Origin: Methylobacterium sp.
Lineage (GTDB): Bacteria; Pseudomonadota; Alphaproteobacteria; Rhizobiales; Beijerinckiaceae
Reading direction: 5' to 3'
Assembly (NCBI GenBank): GCA_013823325.1
Contig: PNLY01000021.1
Span: 1-64,000, forward strand
Length of the DNA: 64,000 nucleotides
Part shown: piece after piece, positions 47,127 to 56,933 of the stretch
Position numbering within the stretch: position 1 is the stretch's first letter
Layout of the letters: each line of letters starts with the position of its first letter
The notes under the pieces: model-generated
What the model saw: the letters and a program-made list of their open reading frames with translations, nothing else
What the model was told of the DNA's origin: nothing
Database searches by the model: none
Translations under genes and position numbers: made by a program

Positions 47127-47181
47127 TTGGGCGCTGCGGTCACGTCCGAGGGAGGCGGTGCAAAGGCGGCTGCTGTTGCGA

Positions 47182-48594
47182 TCAGGCCGGCAGCACCTTG
47201 CCGGGGTTCATGATGTTGTTGGGGTCGAGGCTCGCCTTCAGCGTCCGCATCACCTCGACGGCAGAGTCGCCATGCTCCTTGCGCAGGAACTTCGCTTTGC
47301 CGTAGCCGACGCCGTGCTCGCCGGTGCAGGTGCCGCCGAGCTCGATGGCGCGATTGACCAAGAGGCCGTTCAGTCGCTCGGCCTCGCGGATCTCCTCGGG
47401 CGAATCCATCCGGATCAGGAAGCCCATGTGGAAATTGCCGTCGCCGACATGGCCGAGCGCCGTCACCGGGAAGGGGGCGTCCTTGGCGTGCTCCTTGATC
47501 TCGGTGATGCAGGCGGCGAGCTGGGAGATCGGCACGCAGGTGTCGGTGCCCCAGCTGCTGGCGCCGGGGCGCAGCGCGAGCAGCGCGTAATGCATGTTGT
47601 GTCGGGCCTGCCAGAGCTTGTTGCGCTCCTCGGCGCTGGTCGCAAAGCGCCAGCCTTCGCCGCCATGGCCCTCGGCGAGCATCTGCACGGTCTCCGCCTG
47701 CGAGACCACGGCCGCCTCGGTGCCGTGGAATTCGAGGAAGAGCGCGACCGTCTCGGGATAGCTCAGATTGTTATGGCGGTTGATGGCGCGCATGCAGGTC
47801 TCGTCGAGCAATTCGACGCGGGCGACCTGGATGCCGCACTGGATCGTCTCGATGGCGCAATTGACGGCGCTGGCGATGTCCGGGAAGGAGCAGACCGCGA
47901 CCGAGCTCGCCTCGGGGATGCCGTAGAGACGCAAGGTGACCTCGGTGATGACGCCGAGCGTGCCCTCCGAGCCGACGAAAAGGCGGGTGAGGTCGTACCC
48001 GGCTGAGGATTTGCGGGCGCGGCCGCCCGTCTTCAAGATGGTGCCGTCGGCGAGCACGACAGTCAGCGCCAGCACATTGTCCTTCATCGTGCCGTAGCGC
48101 ACCGCATTGGTGCCCGAGGCCCGCGTCGCGGCCATGCCGCCGAGGGTCGCGTCGGCGCCGGGGTCGACCGGGAAGAACAGGCCGGTGTCGCGCAGGTGCT
48201 CGTTGAGCTGCTTGCGGGTGACGCCGGCCTCGACCGTGCAGTCGAGATCCTCGGCATTGACGGCGGTGACCGCGTTCATGCGCGAGAGGTCGATGCAGAC
48301 GCCGCCATGCAGCGCGACGACATGGCCTTCGAGCGAGGTGCCGGCGCCGAAGGGAATGACCGGCACCTTGGCCTGATGGCAGAGCTTGACGATCTGGCTG
48401 ACCTCTTCGGTGGTCAGCGGATAGCAGACCACGTCCGGTGCCTTGGTCGGGTGATAGGATTCACCATGGCCATGATGCTCGCGCTCGCTGTCCGAGGTCG
48501 AGCAGCGCGGACCGAGGAGGTCGCGGAGCGAGGCGGTCAGGCTGTCGAGGGCGGGATGCCGAGAGCTGCCGGGCGTGGTGGCGGGGGCGTTCAT
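47182..48594 (-). CDS. FAD-binding 2-hydroxyacid dehydrogenase (D-lactate dehydrogenase/GlcD family)
   Basis: The 470-residue VAO-fold flavoprotein has the FAD loop PFGAGTSLEGH, PGADATLGGMAATRASGTNAVRYGTM and the metal-site motifs HVGDGNFH and GTCTGEHGVGYGK. It resembles mitochondrial-type D-lactate or D-2-hydroxyacid dehydrogenases that feed electrons to quinone or cytochrome c. No Fe-S partner is adjacent, which argues against a glycolate oxidase complex. It lies upstream of iclR in the same direction with a 103-base gap. Confidence 0.85.
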   Translation of the reverse strand: MNAPATTPGSSRHPALDSLTASLRDLLGPRCSTSDSEREHHGHGESYHPTKAPDVVCYPLTTEEVSQIVKLCHQAKVPVIPFGAGTSLEGHVVALHGGVCIDLSRMNAVTAVNAEDLDCTVEAGVTRKQLNEHLRDTGLFFPVDPGADATLGGMAATRASGTNAVRYGTMKDNVLALTVVLADGTILKTGGRARKSSAGYDLTRLFVGSEGTLGVITEVTLRLYGIPEASSVAVCSFPDIASAVNCAIETIQCGIQVARVELLDETCMRAINRHNNLSYPETVALFLEFHGTEAAVVSQAETVQMLAEGHGGEGWRFATSAEERNKLWQARHNMHYALLALRPGASSWGTDTCVPISQLAACITEIKEHAKDAPFPVTALGHVGDGNFHMGFLIRMDSPEEIREAERLNGLLVNRAIELGGTCTGEHGVGYGKAKFLRKEHGDSAVEVMRTLKASLDPNNIMNPGKVLPA

Positions 48595-48714
48595 TGGGTC
48601 TTCGATCCTCGTGCACGTCTTCGGCGCGGCTGCGCTGCAATCTCGGCCATCACGTCTTATTCAGCCACCGCCGATGCAGCATGAGCGCCCTGCATCGCCA
48701 GGGGAAGTATTGCG

Positions 48715-49593
48715 TCAGGCCGATGGGTCGCGTCCGGCGACGCCGAGGAGATACTGGCCATAGCCGCTCTTCGACAGCGCCTGCCCGAGCGCGCGCAACT
48801 GCTCGCGGTCGATCCAGCCGTTCTCGAAGGCGATCTCCTCGGGGCAGGCGATGCGGAAGCCCTGGCGGCGCTCCAGCGTGCGCACGAACTCCGAGGCCTC
48901 GACCAGGGAATCGGGCGTGCCGGTGTCGAGCCAGGCATAGCCGCGCCCGAGCCGCTCGACGTTGAGCGCGCCGCGCTCGAGATAGGCAAGGTTGACGTCG
49001 GTGATCTCGAGCTCGCCGCGAGCCGAGGGCTTCAGCTCGCGGGCGATCTCGACCACCTGCTCATCGTAGAAATAGAGGCCGGTCACCGCCCAGTGCGAGC
49101 GCGGGACCTTGGGCTTCTCCTCGATCGAGAGCGCCTTGCCGGCAGCATCGAAGGAGACGACGCCATAGCGCTCGGGGTCGCTGACGCGATAGGCGAAGAC
49201 GGTGGCGCCGCTCTGGCGGGCGGCGGCGCGGTGCAGCACATCGGTGAGGCCGTCGCCGTAATAGAGGTTGTCGCCGAGGATCAGGGCTGAGGGGCCGCCG
49301 GCGACGAAATCGGCGCCGATATGATAGGCCTGCGCCAGCCCCTCCGGCTTCGGCTGGACCGCATAGGAGAGCGTCAGGCCCCAGCGCTCGCCGCTGCCGA
49401 ACAGCGCCTCGAAGCGCGGCGCGTCCTCCGGCGTCGAGATGATCAGGATCTCGCTTATGCCGGCGAGCATCAGCGTCGAGAGCGGATAGTAGATCATCGG
49501 CTTGTCGTAGACAGGCAGGAGCTGCTTCGACGTCACCATGGTCATCGGGTGAAGCCGCGTGCCGCTGCCGCCGGCGAGGATGATCCCCTTCAT
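48715..49593 (-). CDS. rmlA: Glucose-1-phosphate thymidylyltransferase
   Basis: This 292-residue enzyme starts with [18 protein letters not shown] and contains [25 protein letters not shown] and [10 protein letters not shown], all diagnostic for RmlA/RfbA. It makes dTDP-glucose for dTDP-L-rhamnose synthesis. It starts 11 bases after rmlD. The other two enzymes (rmlB, rmlC) are not in the window. Confidence 0.94.
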   Translation of the reverse strand: MKGIILAGGSGTRLHPMTMVTSKQLLPVYDKPMIYYPLSTLMLAGISEILIISTPEDAPRFEALFGSGERWGLTLSYAVQPKPEGLAQAYHIGADFVAGGPSALILGDNLYYGDGLTDVLHRAAARQSGATVFAYRVSDPERYGVVSFDAAGKALSIEEKPKVPRSHWAVTGLYFYDEQVVEIARELKPSARGELEITDVNLAYLERGALNVERLGRGYAWLDTGTPDSLVEASEFVRTLERRQGFRIACPEEIAFENGWIDREQLRALGQALSKSGYGQYLLGVAGRDPSA

Positions 49594-49604
49594 GGATGGC
49601 TCCT

Positions 49605-50498
49605 TCAGCTTCGCGATGGCGCGAGCAATATGGCGACGCAGCTTTGCACGGAACCCTGCCAGGGCGGCAGGCGCAGGCCGTGGCGCTGGGCGAGCAGGCC
49701 GCAGTCGAGCCTGGAATTGCTCGGCCGGCGGGCGGGGGTGGGGTAGTCGATCGTGGCAATACGCCTGACTCTGGCGCTCGGGCCACCAAGCGCGGCCGAG
49801 GCGGCGAAGACGGCTTCCGCCAGGTCGGCCCAGCTCGCCTCGCCCATGCCGGCGGCGTGGAAGATGCCGCGCAGCGCGGCATCGCCGGGGCGGGCGACCA
49901 GCGCCTTTGCCAGCGCGATGATCGCCTCGGCGAGATCGGGCGCGCTGGTTGGCGAGCCCAGTTGGTCGGAGACGACGCCGATCTCGTCCCGGCTCTCGGC
50001 CAGGCGCAGCATCGTCTTCACGAAATTGGCGCCGTAGGGGCTGTAGACCCAGGCGGTGCGCAGGATCGTCCAGTCGGCGCCGGACGCCATGACGGCTTCC
50101 TCGCCGGCGAGTTTGGAGCGTCCGTAAGATGAGAGCGGGCCGGTCGGGTCGCTTTCCAGCCAGGGGCGCGGCGCCCTGCCGTCGAAGACATAGTCGGTGG
50201 AGATCTGGATCAGCGGCACGCCGATAGCCGCCGCGGCTGCCGCGACCGCTCCGGCACCCTCGCCGTTGATGCGCATGGCGAGGTCAGGCTCGGCCTCCGC
50301 CTTGTCGACGGCGGTGTAGGCGGCGGCGTTGACGATGCAGTCGGGTTTGGTCGCGGCGAGGGCCTGCCGAACGCTCTCCGGCCGCGCCAGGTCGAGCTCG
50401 GGCCGGCCGACCGGGATGACGGTCACGCCTGCGATCTCGGCCTGGGCGAGGAGGGATTGGACGAGCTGCCCGGTCCATCCGGTCACGGCTATGCGCAT
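49605..50498 (-). CDS. rmlD: dTDP-4-dehydrorhamnose reductase
   Basis: This 297-residue SDR-type reductase has the N-terminal nucleotide motif [31 protein letters not shown] and the catalytic YGRSKLAGE. It performs the last step to dTDP-L-rhamnose. ATG 50498 fits the Rossmann start; the upstream in-frame extension has no family sequence. It is co-transcribed with rmlA. Confidence 0.93.
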   Translation of the reverse strand: MRIAVTGWTGQLVQSLLAQAEIAGVTVIPVGRPELDLARPESVRQALAATKPDCIVNAAAYTAVDKAEAEPDLAMRINGEGAGAVAAAAAAIGVPLIQISTDYVFDGRAPRPWLESDPTGPLSSYGRSKLAGEEAVMASGADWTILRTAWVYSPYGANFVKTMLRLAESRDEIGVVSDQLGSPTSAPDLAEAIIALAKALVARPGDAALRGIFHAAGMGEASWADLAEAVFAASAALGGPSARVRRIATIDYPTPARRPSNSRLDCGLLAQRHGLRLPPWQGSVQSCVAILLAPSRS

Positions 50499-50663
50499 CG
50501 GGCCTTCACGATTCGGAGCATGATGCGATCGTCCGGTCCCGCGCCGCCCCGGAATGCGCAGCGCTTGCATGTCATGGCTGTCGATCTAAAGCATGGCCGG
50601 AAGAGGCTCAACCCGCCCGCAACGGCGTCCCTCTGGCTCAAGATGCATGAGAGGAGCAGCCGC

Positions 50664-51392
50664 GTGACCGCCTTGTCCCCGATCGTCGTCGTCGATGGCG
50701 TCAGCAAGCGGTTCGGCGCGCTGACGGCGCTCGACGATGTCTCGCTCTCGGTGCTGCCCGGCGCGGTGCAATGCATCGTCGGGCCGCCTGGCTCGGGCAA
50801 GTCGACTCTGCTGCGCTGCATCGGCCAGCGCGAGACGATCGACGCCGGCAGCATCACCGTCGCGGGCGAGCCGATCGGTGATCGTCGCCTCGACATCGCG
50901 TCCCAGCACCTCATGACCGGCATGGTCTTCGAGCACCCCGACCTGTCCGACCAGATGACGGTGCTGCAGACCCTCATCGAGAGGCCGCTCACGCTGCTGA
51001 AGCGGCCGCGGCGCGAGATCGTCGCCGAGGCGATGGCGCTGCTCGACCGTGTCGGCCTCGCCGAGAAGCGCGATTCCTATCCGAGCGAGCTCTCGGGCGG
51101 CCAGCAGCAGCGCGTCGCGATCGTCCGGGCGCTGGCGATGAGGCCGCAGGTCATGCTCTTCGACGAGCCGACCTCGGCGCTCGATCCCGAGCATGCCGGC
51201 GAGGTGCTCGCCGCGATGCGCGACCTCGCCGCCACCGGCATGACCATGATCGTTGCGACCCGTGAGCGGGACTTCGTCCGCAAAGTCGCGAGCAATGTCG
51301 CCGTTATGGACAGGGCCAGAATCGTCGAGCAGGGGCCGCCGCAGTGGGTCTCCGAGCGTGCTTTTGTGCGGTCCTTGGGAGGAGAGCGCTGA
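50664..51392 (+). CDS. Orphan ABC ATPase of the polar amino acid type with altered Q- and H-loops
   Basis: GTG 50664 follows GAGAGGAG and gives 242 residues, the normal size for amino acid importers. Walker A GPPGSGKST (40-48), signature LSGGQ (143-147), Walker B LFDEPTSALD (Asp167-Glu168) and D-loop are intact. The Q-loop reads VFEHPDL, with Glu90 in place of Gln, and the H-loop reads VATRERDF, with Arg200 in place of the switch His. No permease or binding-protein gene is nearby. Either it has a different partner and low or changed ATPase activity, or it is decaying. An ABC1-kinase gene follows 80 bases on. Confidence 0.85.
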   Translation: MTALSPIVVVDGVSKRFGALTALDDVSLSVLPGAVQCIVGPPGSGKSTLLRCIGQRETIDAGSITVAGEPIGDRRLDIASQHLMTGMVFEHPDLSDQMTVLQTLIERPLTLLKRPRREIVAEAMALLDRVGLAEKRDSYPSELSGGQQQRVAIVRALAMRPQVMLFDEPTSALDPEHAGEVLAAMRDLAATGMTMIVATRERDFVRKVASNVAVMDRARIVEQGPPQWVSERAFVRSLGGER

Positions 51393-51472
51393 CGTCCGGA
51401 CTTGCCGACGCATTGGCGTTTGCCGCGGCAAGACCTACATCGGACGGACCTTGCGAGAGTTTTGAGCTGCCG

Positions 51473-52837
51473 ATGTCCGAACGCGATAGCGAAGCCAATC
51501 GATTCTCCGCCCGCGCGGCGCGCTATGCTCGCGTCGGCGCCAATGTCGGCGGGGTGGCGGCGCGGATCGCCGGCACCAAGCTGTTCGGCCTCGAGGGCCG
51601 CAACGCCACCAATGCCGAGGCGCTGGCCAAGGCGCTGGGCGGGCTGAAGGGCCCGCTGATGAAGGTGGCGCAGCTCGTCGCCACCATCCCCGACGTGGTG
51701 CCGCCGGAATACGCCGCCGAGCTGCAGAAGCTGCAATCGGAGGCGCCGCCAATGGGCGCCGCCTTCGTCAAGCGCCGCATGCAGGCCGAGCTCGGCGCGA
51801 ACTGGCGCGAGCGCTTCGGCGAGTTCGACCTCAAGCCGGCGGCTGCCGCCTCGCTCGGGCAGGTGCACCGGGCGACCACGCATGACGGCGCACAGGTTGC
51901 CTGCAAGCTGCAATATCCCGACATGGAATCGGCTGTCGAAGCCGATATCTCGCAGCTCGAAATTCTGTTCGGGTTGCACCGGCGCATGGGCGCGGTGATC
52001 GACACCAGCGAGATCGCCAAGGAGATCAGCGCCCGCGTCCGCGAAGAGCTTGATTACCGCCGCGAGGCGAAGCATGTCGCCCTCTACCGGCAGATGCTCG
52101 CCGCGACGTCGGAAGTGCGCGTGCCCGATGTCGTGCCGGAACTGTCGACGCGGCGGCTGCTGACCATGGGCTGGCTCGACGGCGACAAGATCCTGAACCA
52201 CAAGCAGGCGAGCCAGCAGGTCCGCGACAGAATCTCGACCGCGATGTTCCGGGCCTGGTGGCGCCCGTTCAGCCATCACGGCGTGATCCATGGCGATCCG
52301 CATCTCGGGAACTACACGGTCTTCCAGGAGGGGGGCGAGCCCCAAGGCATCAACCTGCTCGACTATGGCTGCATCCGCATCTTCCCGCCGAGCTTCGTCG
52401 GCGGGGTGGTCGATCTCTATCGCGGGCTCCTTGAAGGCGACGATGCCCGCGTCGTTCATGCCTATGAGATCTGGGGCTTCAAGGGGCTCAACAAGGAGCT
52501 GATCGATACGCTCAACATCTGGGCGAAGTTCATCTACGGCCCGCTATTGGAGGATCGCATCCGCCGGATCGCCGAGGGCGTCAGCCCCGCCGAATACGGC
52601 CGCAAGCAGGCCTTCCAGGTGCATTCGGCTCTGAAGGCGCGGGGCCCGGTGACGGTACCTCGCGAATTCGTCTTCATGGATCGCGCCGCGATCGGCCTCG
52701 GCGGCGTCTTCCTGCATCTCGATGCCGAGCTGAATTTCCACCGGCTGTTCGAGCAGGAAATCGAGGCATTCAGCGTCGACAAGGTGGCGAGCGAACAGGG
52801 GACCGCGCTGGCGGCGGCCGGTCTTCAGGGTTCCTGA
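51473..52837 (+). CDS. ABC1/UbiB-family atypical kinase (AarF-like)
   Basis: The 454-residue protein has the ABC1 features: a KxxQ segment (PLMKVAQLV, where most members have KxGQ), the Ala-rich loop AAAASLGQVHRAT, VACKLQYP with the ATP lysine, HGDPHLGNY and the metal loop LLDYGCIR. Members act as ATPase/kinase-like proteins in ubiquinone synthesis or lipid handling. ATG 51473 fits the family start; an upstream in-frame extension overlaps the ABC ATPase gene. It lacks a C-terminal membrane anchor, so it is probably not the main UbiB. Confidence 0.85.
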   Translation: MSERDSEANRFSARAARYARVGANVGGVAARIAGTKLFGLEGRNATNAEALAKALGGLKGPLMKVAQLVATIPDVVPPEYAAELQKLQSEAPPMGAAFVKRRMQAELGANWRERFGEFDLKPAAAASLGQVHRATTHDGAQVACKLQYPDMESAVEADISQLEILFGLHRRMGAVIDTSEIAKEISARVREELDYRREAKHVALYRQMLAATSEVRVPDVVPELSTRRLLTMGWLDGDKILNHKQASQQVRDRISTAMFRAWWRPFSHHGVIHGDPHLGNYTVFQEGGEPQGINLLDYGCIRIFPPSFVGGVVDLYRGLLEGDDARVVHAYEIWGFKGLNKELIDTLNIWAKFIYGPLLEDRIRRIAEGVSPAEYGRKQAFQVHSALKARGPVTVPREFVFMDRAAIGLGGVFLHLDAELNFHRLFEQEIEAFSVDKVASEQGTALAAAGLQGS

Positions 52838-53076
52838 CGATCAGAATCGCCGGTGAAAGGGCGACCCGGCATCTGCCTGTCCGGGGGCTGCTGCCATAAG
52901 TCGCGCCGCTTGATTCACGGCCTGAACCGCTGCAACCGGTGTCGGTCGCACTTTTTTTCCCGCACTGTGTTGCCGGCACTTCGAAAATAGCCGCTGCCGC
53001 TCCCAGCGCTCCGTTGCCGACCCCTCGCAGGTGCGGTACAGGGCATCGGACAGGGTTTGAATTCGGGACTTCCTTC

Positions 53077-53361
53077 ATGGCCGACCACGGACACGCCGCC
53101 GACATTCCGCAGATGGACTATCCGGAGCACGAGCGCACCTATGTGGGCTTCGTCCACTTCGCCGAAGTCGGCACGCTCGCCTGCCTCGCCATCGTCGCGG
53201 CGCTCGCGGTCGGCGGCACCAAGCATGCCTGGGGCACGGCCATCATCGGCACGCTGCTGACCCTGGTCGGCACCGGCGTCGGCATCGCCGCCCCGTCGAT
53301 CGGCTGGCGCGCCACGCTCGTCCCCTTCGTCCTGATGCTGCTGGCGCTGCTGCTCTACTGA
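53077..53361 (+). CDS. aa3-type cytochrome oxidase subunit IV-like small membrane protein
   Basis: This 94-residue protein has a short acidic N-terminus (MDYPEHERTYVGFVHF) followed by two to three membrane segments. The motif HERTYVGF is characteristic of bacterial aa3-type cytochrome c oxidase subunit IV, a small bundle-stabilising chain found in alphaproteobacteria. The other aa3 genes are not in the window. The 239-base gap before it holds no other gene. Confidence 0.85.
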   Translation: MADHGHAADIPQMDYPEHERTYVGFVHFAEVGTLACLAIVAALAVGGTKHAWGTAIIGTLLTLVGTGVGIAAPSIGWRATLVPFVLMLLALLLY

Positions 53362-53439
53362 GCGGCGAAGGCACGGTACTGACGGAATCGTCAAGGCGCT
53401 GGCGCAGGTGAGCCGGCGCCTCCGTCATCGGAACGTCGT

Positions 53440-53471
53440 AAAGGGTCGGCTCGATGCCGGCCCTTTCGTTT
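53440..53471 (+). terminator. Rho-independent terminator after the subunit IV gene
   Basis: An 11-base stem AAAGGGTCGGC / GCCGGCCCTTT with a TCGAT loop and one wobble pair is followed by CGTTT. It separates the oxidase gene from the hydrolase gene. Confidence 0.65.
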
Positions 53472-53496
53472 GGGCGGCGGCCGAAGGTCACGACTG

Positions 53497-54351
53497 ATGC
53501 GCAGGATCCTGAAGCTTCTCGCCGTCGCCGCGCTCTGTGCCTATGGCGGCGTGCTGGCGCTGCTCTACGTCAAGCAGCGCGAGATGATGTATCCGCGCAA
53601 TCCCGCCCGGGCCGAGATCGCCAGCGCCAACCTGCCGGGCGTCGAGGAAGCCACGCTGACCGCAGCCGACGGCGAGAGGCTGGTCGCCTGGGTGGTGCCG
53701 CCGCGCGAAGGCAAGCCGGTGCTGCTGTTCTTCCACGGCAATGCCGGGAATTTCGGACGCCCGATCCGGCAGACACGCTTCCGCGCCCTGACGCAGGACG
53801 GCACCGGCCTGTTCGCCGTCAATTATCGCGGCTATGGCGGCTCGACCGGCTCACCCACCGAGGACGGGCTGGCTCAGGACGCCCGCGCCGCCTATGCGGC
53901 GGCCGTGGCGCGCTTCGGCGCCGAGCGGCTGGTCGGCTATGGCGAGTCGCTCGGCACCGGCGTCGTGGTGAAGCTGGCGGCGGAGGTGCCGCTGAAGGCG
54001 GTGATCCTCGAAGCGCCCTATCTCTCGACCGTCGCGGTGGCGCAGCAGCTCTACCCTTATGTCCCGGTTGGGCTGTTCATGCACGACCAGTTCCACTCCG
54101 ACCGAGCCATCGGCAAGATCAAGGCACCCGTGCTGGTGCTGCACGGCCAGCGCGACGGCGTCATCCCGTTCAGCCAGGGCGAGGCGCTGTTTTCGCTCGC
54201 CAATCCGCCGAAGCGCTTCATCCGCTTTCCGGAGGGACATCACGAGAACCTGCCGGCGCAGGGCTCGGTGCCGGAAATCCGGCGCTTCCTCGCCGACCTC
54301 GCCGCCAGCCGCCTGGACGGCAGCGAGACGGTGACCGCCGCGGCGCAGTAG
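53497..54351 (+). CDS. Alpha/beta hydrolase, BEM46/ABHD13-like, membrane anchored
   Basis: The 284-residue protein has an N-terminal membrane anchor (residues 4-24), the oxyanion motif FFHGNAGN, the nucleophile elbow GYGESLGTG, LHGQRDGVIP with the catalytic Asp, and the His in EGHHENLP. It is most like the ABHD13/YfhR group with an extracytoplasmic catalytic domain. Substrate is unknown. It is convergent with the TPR lipoprotein gene. Confidence 0.85.
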   Translation: MRRILKLLAVAALCAYGGVLALLYVKQREMMYPRNPARAEIASANLPGVEEATLTAADGERLVAWVVPPREGKPVLLFFHGNAGNFGRPIRQTRFRALTQDGTGLFAVNYRGYGGSTGSPTEDGLAQDARAAYAAAVARFGAERLVGYGESLGTGVVVKLAAEVPLKAVILEAPYLSTVAVAQQLYPYVPVGLFMHDQFHSDRAIGKIKAPVLVLHGQRDGVIPFSQGEALFSLANPPKRFIRFPEGHHENLPAQGSVPEIRRFLADLAASRLDGSETVTAAAQ

Positions 54352-54361
54352 GCGGCTTGGT

Positions 54362-55222
54362 TCAGAAGCGGAACATGCCGCCACCGCCGCCGACCCGGGC
54401 GGCGCCGGCGCGGGCGATCTGATTGTTGCCGTCGAGGCCGAGGGCGCGCTGATAGGCCTCGCTCGCCTCGGTCTTCTTGCCCTGCTTCTCGAAGGCGAAG
54501 CCGCGGCCGGCCCAGGCGGCCGCATTGCGGTTGTCGACATTGAGCGCGGCGGTGAAGTCCTCGAGCGCCGAGTCGTATTTGCCGAGCGCGTTCAGGCTCT
54601 CGCCGCGGGCGATATAGGGCGGGGCGGTATAGGGGTTGCGGTCGATCACCGAGTCGAAGTCGGTGACGGCCTGCTGGTGCTGGCCTTCCTTCTGGTAGAC
54701 CAGCCCGCGGGCATGGAAGGCTTCGGGCGATTCCGGGTTGAGGCGGATGGCGGTGTTGAGATCGGCCAGGGCCTGCTGGCTGTTGCCCTGCAGGCGCAGC
54801 AGGTTGGCGCGGGCGACGAAGGCCGGGGCGTAGTTCGGATTGGCGGTGGTGGCGCGGTTGAAATCCTGCAGCGCGGCGTCGTTGCGCCCGCTCTGGCGCA
54901 GCGCCAGGCCGCGATTGGTGTATGCCGGCGCGAAATTGGCGTCGATCTGCACCGCCTTGGTGAAATCGGAGATGGCGTCGGAGTAGCGGCCGATGCGGGC
55001 GTAAGCGGCGCCGCGGGTGTTGTAGGCCTGCGGATCGTTCGGGTTGCGGTTGATCACCTCGCTGAGCGAGCCGATGTTGACGCTCGCGGCTTCGGTGTTC
55101 TCGGTCTGGAGTTCAGCGACGCCGGCGCCGGAGCTCATGCTCACCGTGTCGCAGCCTGCGAGCGCGAGCGCGAGGCCCGTCGCGATCAGCCAGTTCCTGC
55201 CTGTGAGCATGTTCTTGTCCAT
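54362..55222 (-). CDS. TPR-repeat lipoprotein
   Basis: The 286-residue protein has a lipobox (LALALAGC) after a short hydrophobic leader and six to seven tetratricopeptide repeats from about residue 55 to 275, each starting near a PEAFHARG/PAYTNRG type motif. TPR lipoproteins serve as scaffolds in the cell envelope. It ends with a Gly-rich tail. ATG 55222 is chosen as the first Met before the leader. Confidence 0.87.
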   Translation of the reverse strand: MDKNMLTGRNWLIATGLALALAGCDTVSMSSGAGVAELQTENTEAASVNIGSLSEVINRNPNDPQAYNTRGAAYARIGRYSDAISDFTKAVQIDANFAPAYTNRGLALRQSGRNDAALQDFNRATTANPNYAPAFVARANLLRLQGNSQQALADLNTAIRLNPESPEAFHARGLVYQKEGQHQQAVTDFDSVIDRNPYTAPPYIARGESLNALGKYDSALEDFTAALNVDNRNAAAWAGRGFAFEKQGKKTEASEAYQRALGLDGNNQIARAGAARVGGGGGMFRF

Positions 55223-55320
55223 CGCCTCGAACTCTCGTCTGCCATGCGGCGTCACCGCCCCGGTCCGCCGCCCATCCTCCAAAACGCCCAAGCCCTGACA
55301 AAGTTTGGTTAACGAGGCTA

Positions 55321-55357
55321 CCAAAAAAACAACAGCGCCTGGAGAAGCCCCAGGCGC
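55321..55357 (-). terminator. Rho-independent terminator of rpsU
   Basis: On the minus strand GCGCCTGG / CCAGGCGC makes a perfect 8-base stem with a short loop, followed by TGTTGTTTTTTT. It lies 50 bases after the rpsU stop. Confidence 0.85.
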
Positions 55358-55407
55358 ACACAGATATTAGAACAGTAGCGGGCGGTGGCCGCCGGTCCCT
55401 TGCGTGG

Positions 55408-55665
55408 TCAGACCGCCGGCCGGGCGGGACGCTCGGGACGCTTCGGCTTGGCCGGTGCCGGCAGCAGGCCTTCGCGCTGCAGCTTCTTGCGGATCAGCTT
55501 GCGGGCGCGGCGGACGGCCTCGGCCTTCTCGCGCGCCTTCTTCTCGGACGGCTTCTCGTAGTGGCCGCGGAGCTTCATCTCACGGAAGATGCCCTCGCGC
55601 TGCATCTTCTTCTTCAGCGCCCGCAGCGCCTGATCGACGTTGTTGTCGCGAACAAGAACCTGCAC
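55408..55665 (-). CDS. rpsU: 30S ribosomal protein S21
   Basis: This 85-residue protein has the S21 N-terminus ([24 protein letters not shown]), [19 protein letters not shown], and a Pro/Arg-rich tail ([17 protein letters not shown]) typical of alphaproteobacteria. It starts with GTG. S21 binds the 30S platform near the mRNA exit. A strong terminator follows. Confidence 0.95.
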   Translation of the reverse strand: MQVLVRDNNVDQALRALKKKMQREGIFREMKLRGHYEKPSEKKAREKAEAVRRARKLIRKKLQREGLLPAPAKPKRPERPARPAV

Positions 55666-55832
55666 GTCTTCAGTCCGTCGTTGTCGGTGGTCCGGAATAG
55701 GGTCGGCGACCTTCCGTCCGGAAGATCGCCGCGAAGGTGGTGCGGATACCAGAATTCCCGAGGCCTGTCCACGCTGCAGCGCGGCGAAACCCGCGGAAAC
55801 ACGTGGGTTTCGCGGGTTGGGCGCTCCGTCGT

Positions 55833-56933
55833 TCAGTTCGCCTCGGGGAGGACGCGGGTGACGTGGCCCATCTTGCGGCCGGGCCTGGCCTCGCGCTTGC
55901 CGTAGAGGTGAAGATGCGTGCCGGGTTCGGCCAGGATGGCGCGCCAGTCATTCGCCTGGTCGCCGATCAGGTTCTGCATGGTGACGCGGCCGCGCCGCGC
56001 CGTCGCGCCGAGCGGGAAGCCGCAGACGGCGCGGACATGCTGGTGGAACTGCGAGGTCTGCGCGCCTTCGCTGGTCCAGTGCCCGGAATTGTGGACGCGC
56101 GGGGCGATCTCGTTGACGACGACCTGCTCGCCGCCCTTGTCCTCGACAAGAAAGAACTCGACGGCGAACACGCCGACATAGCCGAGTGCCTCGCCGATGC
56201 GCCGGGCCGCTTCGATGGCGGCGTCGGCGGCAGCCGGGCCGATGCGGGCGGGGATCCGCGTCAGCGCCAGAATGTGGTCGCGATGCTCGTTCTCGCAGAC
56301 GTCGAAGGCGGCGAAGGCGCCGTCGGCGGCGCGGGCGGCGACGACCGAGACCTCGCGGGAAAACGTCACGAAGCCTTCGAGGATGGCTGGGAAATGGCCG
56401 ATCTCGTCCCAGGCGGCCGCCAGATCGGCACCTTCAGTAATCTTGACCTGGCCCTTGCCGTCATAGCCGAAACGCCGCGTCTTCAGCACGGCGGGGCGGC
56501 CGAGCTTCGCCACGGCCTTTTCCAGATCGGCGAGCGAGTCGACCGGCTCGAATGGCGCCACGGCAAGGCCGAGATCGGCGACAAAGCGCTTCTCGGTGAG
56601 ACGGTCCTGCGTCACCGCGAGTGCCTTCGCACCGGGATGCAGCGGGGTACGGGCGGCGAGGAAGGCCGCGGTCGCGGCCGGGACGTTCTCGAACTCGTAG
56701 GTCACGATGTCGACGGCATCGGCGAAGCTGGCGAGCGCTGCCTCGTCCTCATAGGCGCCGATGGTGTGGCGGGCAGCGACTTCATAGGCCGGACTGTCGA
56801 GTTCGGGCGCAAAGATATGGACGCGCACGCCGAGATCGGCCGCGGCCAGGGCCAGCATGCGGGCGAGCTGCCCGCCGCCCAGAATGCCGAGGACGGCGCC
56901 GGGGCCGAGGCCGCGCGGATCGGGCGGGCTCAT
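55833..56933 (-). CDS. purK: N5-carboxyaminoimidazole ribonucleotide synthase
   Basis: The 366-residue ATP-grasp enzyme has the PurK start ([17 protein letters not shown]), [12 protein letters not shown], and [14 protein letters not shown]. It carboxylates AIR with ATP and bicarbonate in purine synthesis, passing the product to PurE. The start overlaps the purE stop by 4 bases. Confidence 0.95.
   Translation of the reverse strand: MSPPDPRGLGPGAVLGILGGGQLARMLALAAADLGVRVHIFAPELDSPAYEVAARHTIGAYEDEAALASFADAVDIVTYEFENVPAATAAFLAARTPLHPGAKALAVTQDRLTEKRFVADLGLAVAPFEPVDSLADLEKAVAKLGRPAVLKTRRFGYDGKGQVKITEGADLAAAWDEIGHFPAILEGFVTFSREVSVVAARAADGAFAAFDVCENEHRDHILALTRIPARIGPAAADAAIEAARRIGEALGYVGVFAVEFFLVEDKGGEQVVVNEIAPRVHNSGHWTSEGAQTSQFHQHVRAVCGFPLGATARRGRVTMQNLIGDQANDWRAILAEPGTHLHLYGKREARPGRKMGHVTRVLPEAN

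Noticed and set aside
47182..48594. Glycolate oxidase glcD
   Set aside because: No glcE or glcF gene is adjacent; the sequence fits single-chain D-2-hydroxyacid dehydrogenases better.
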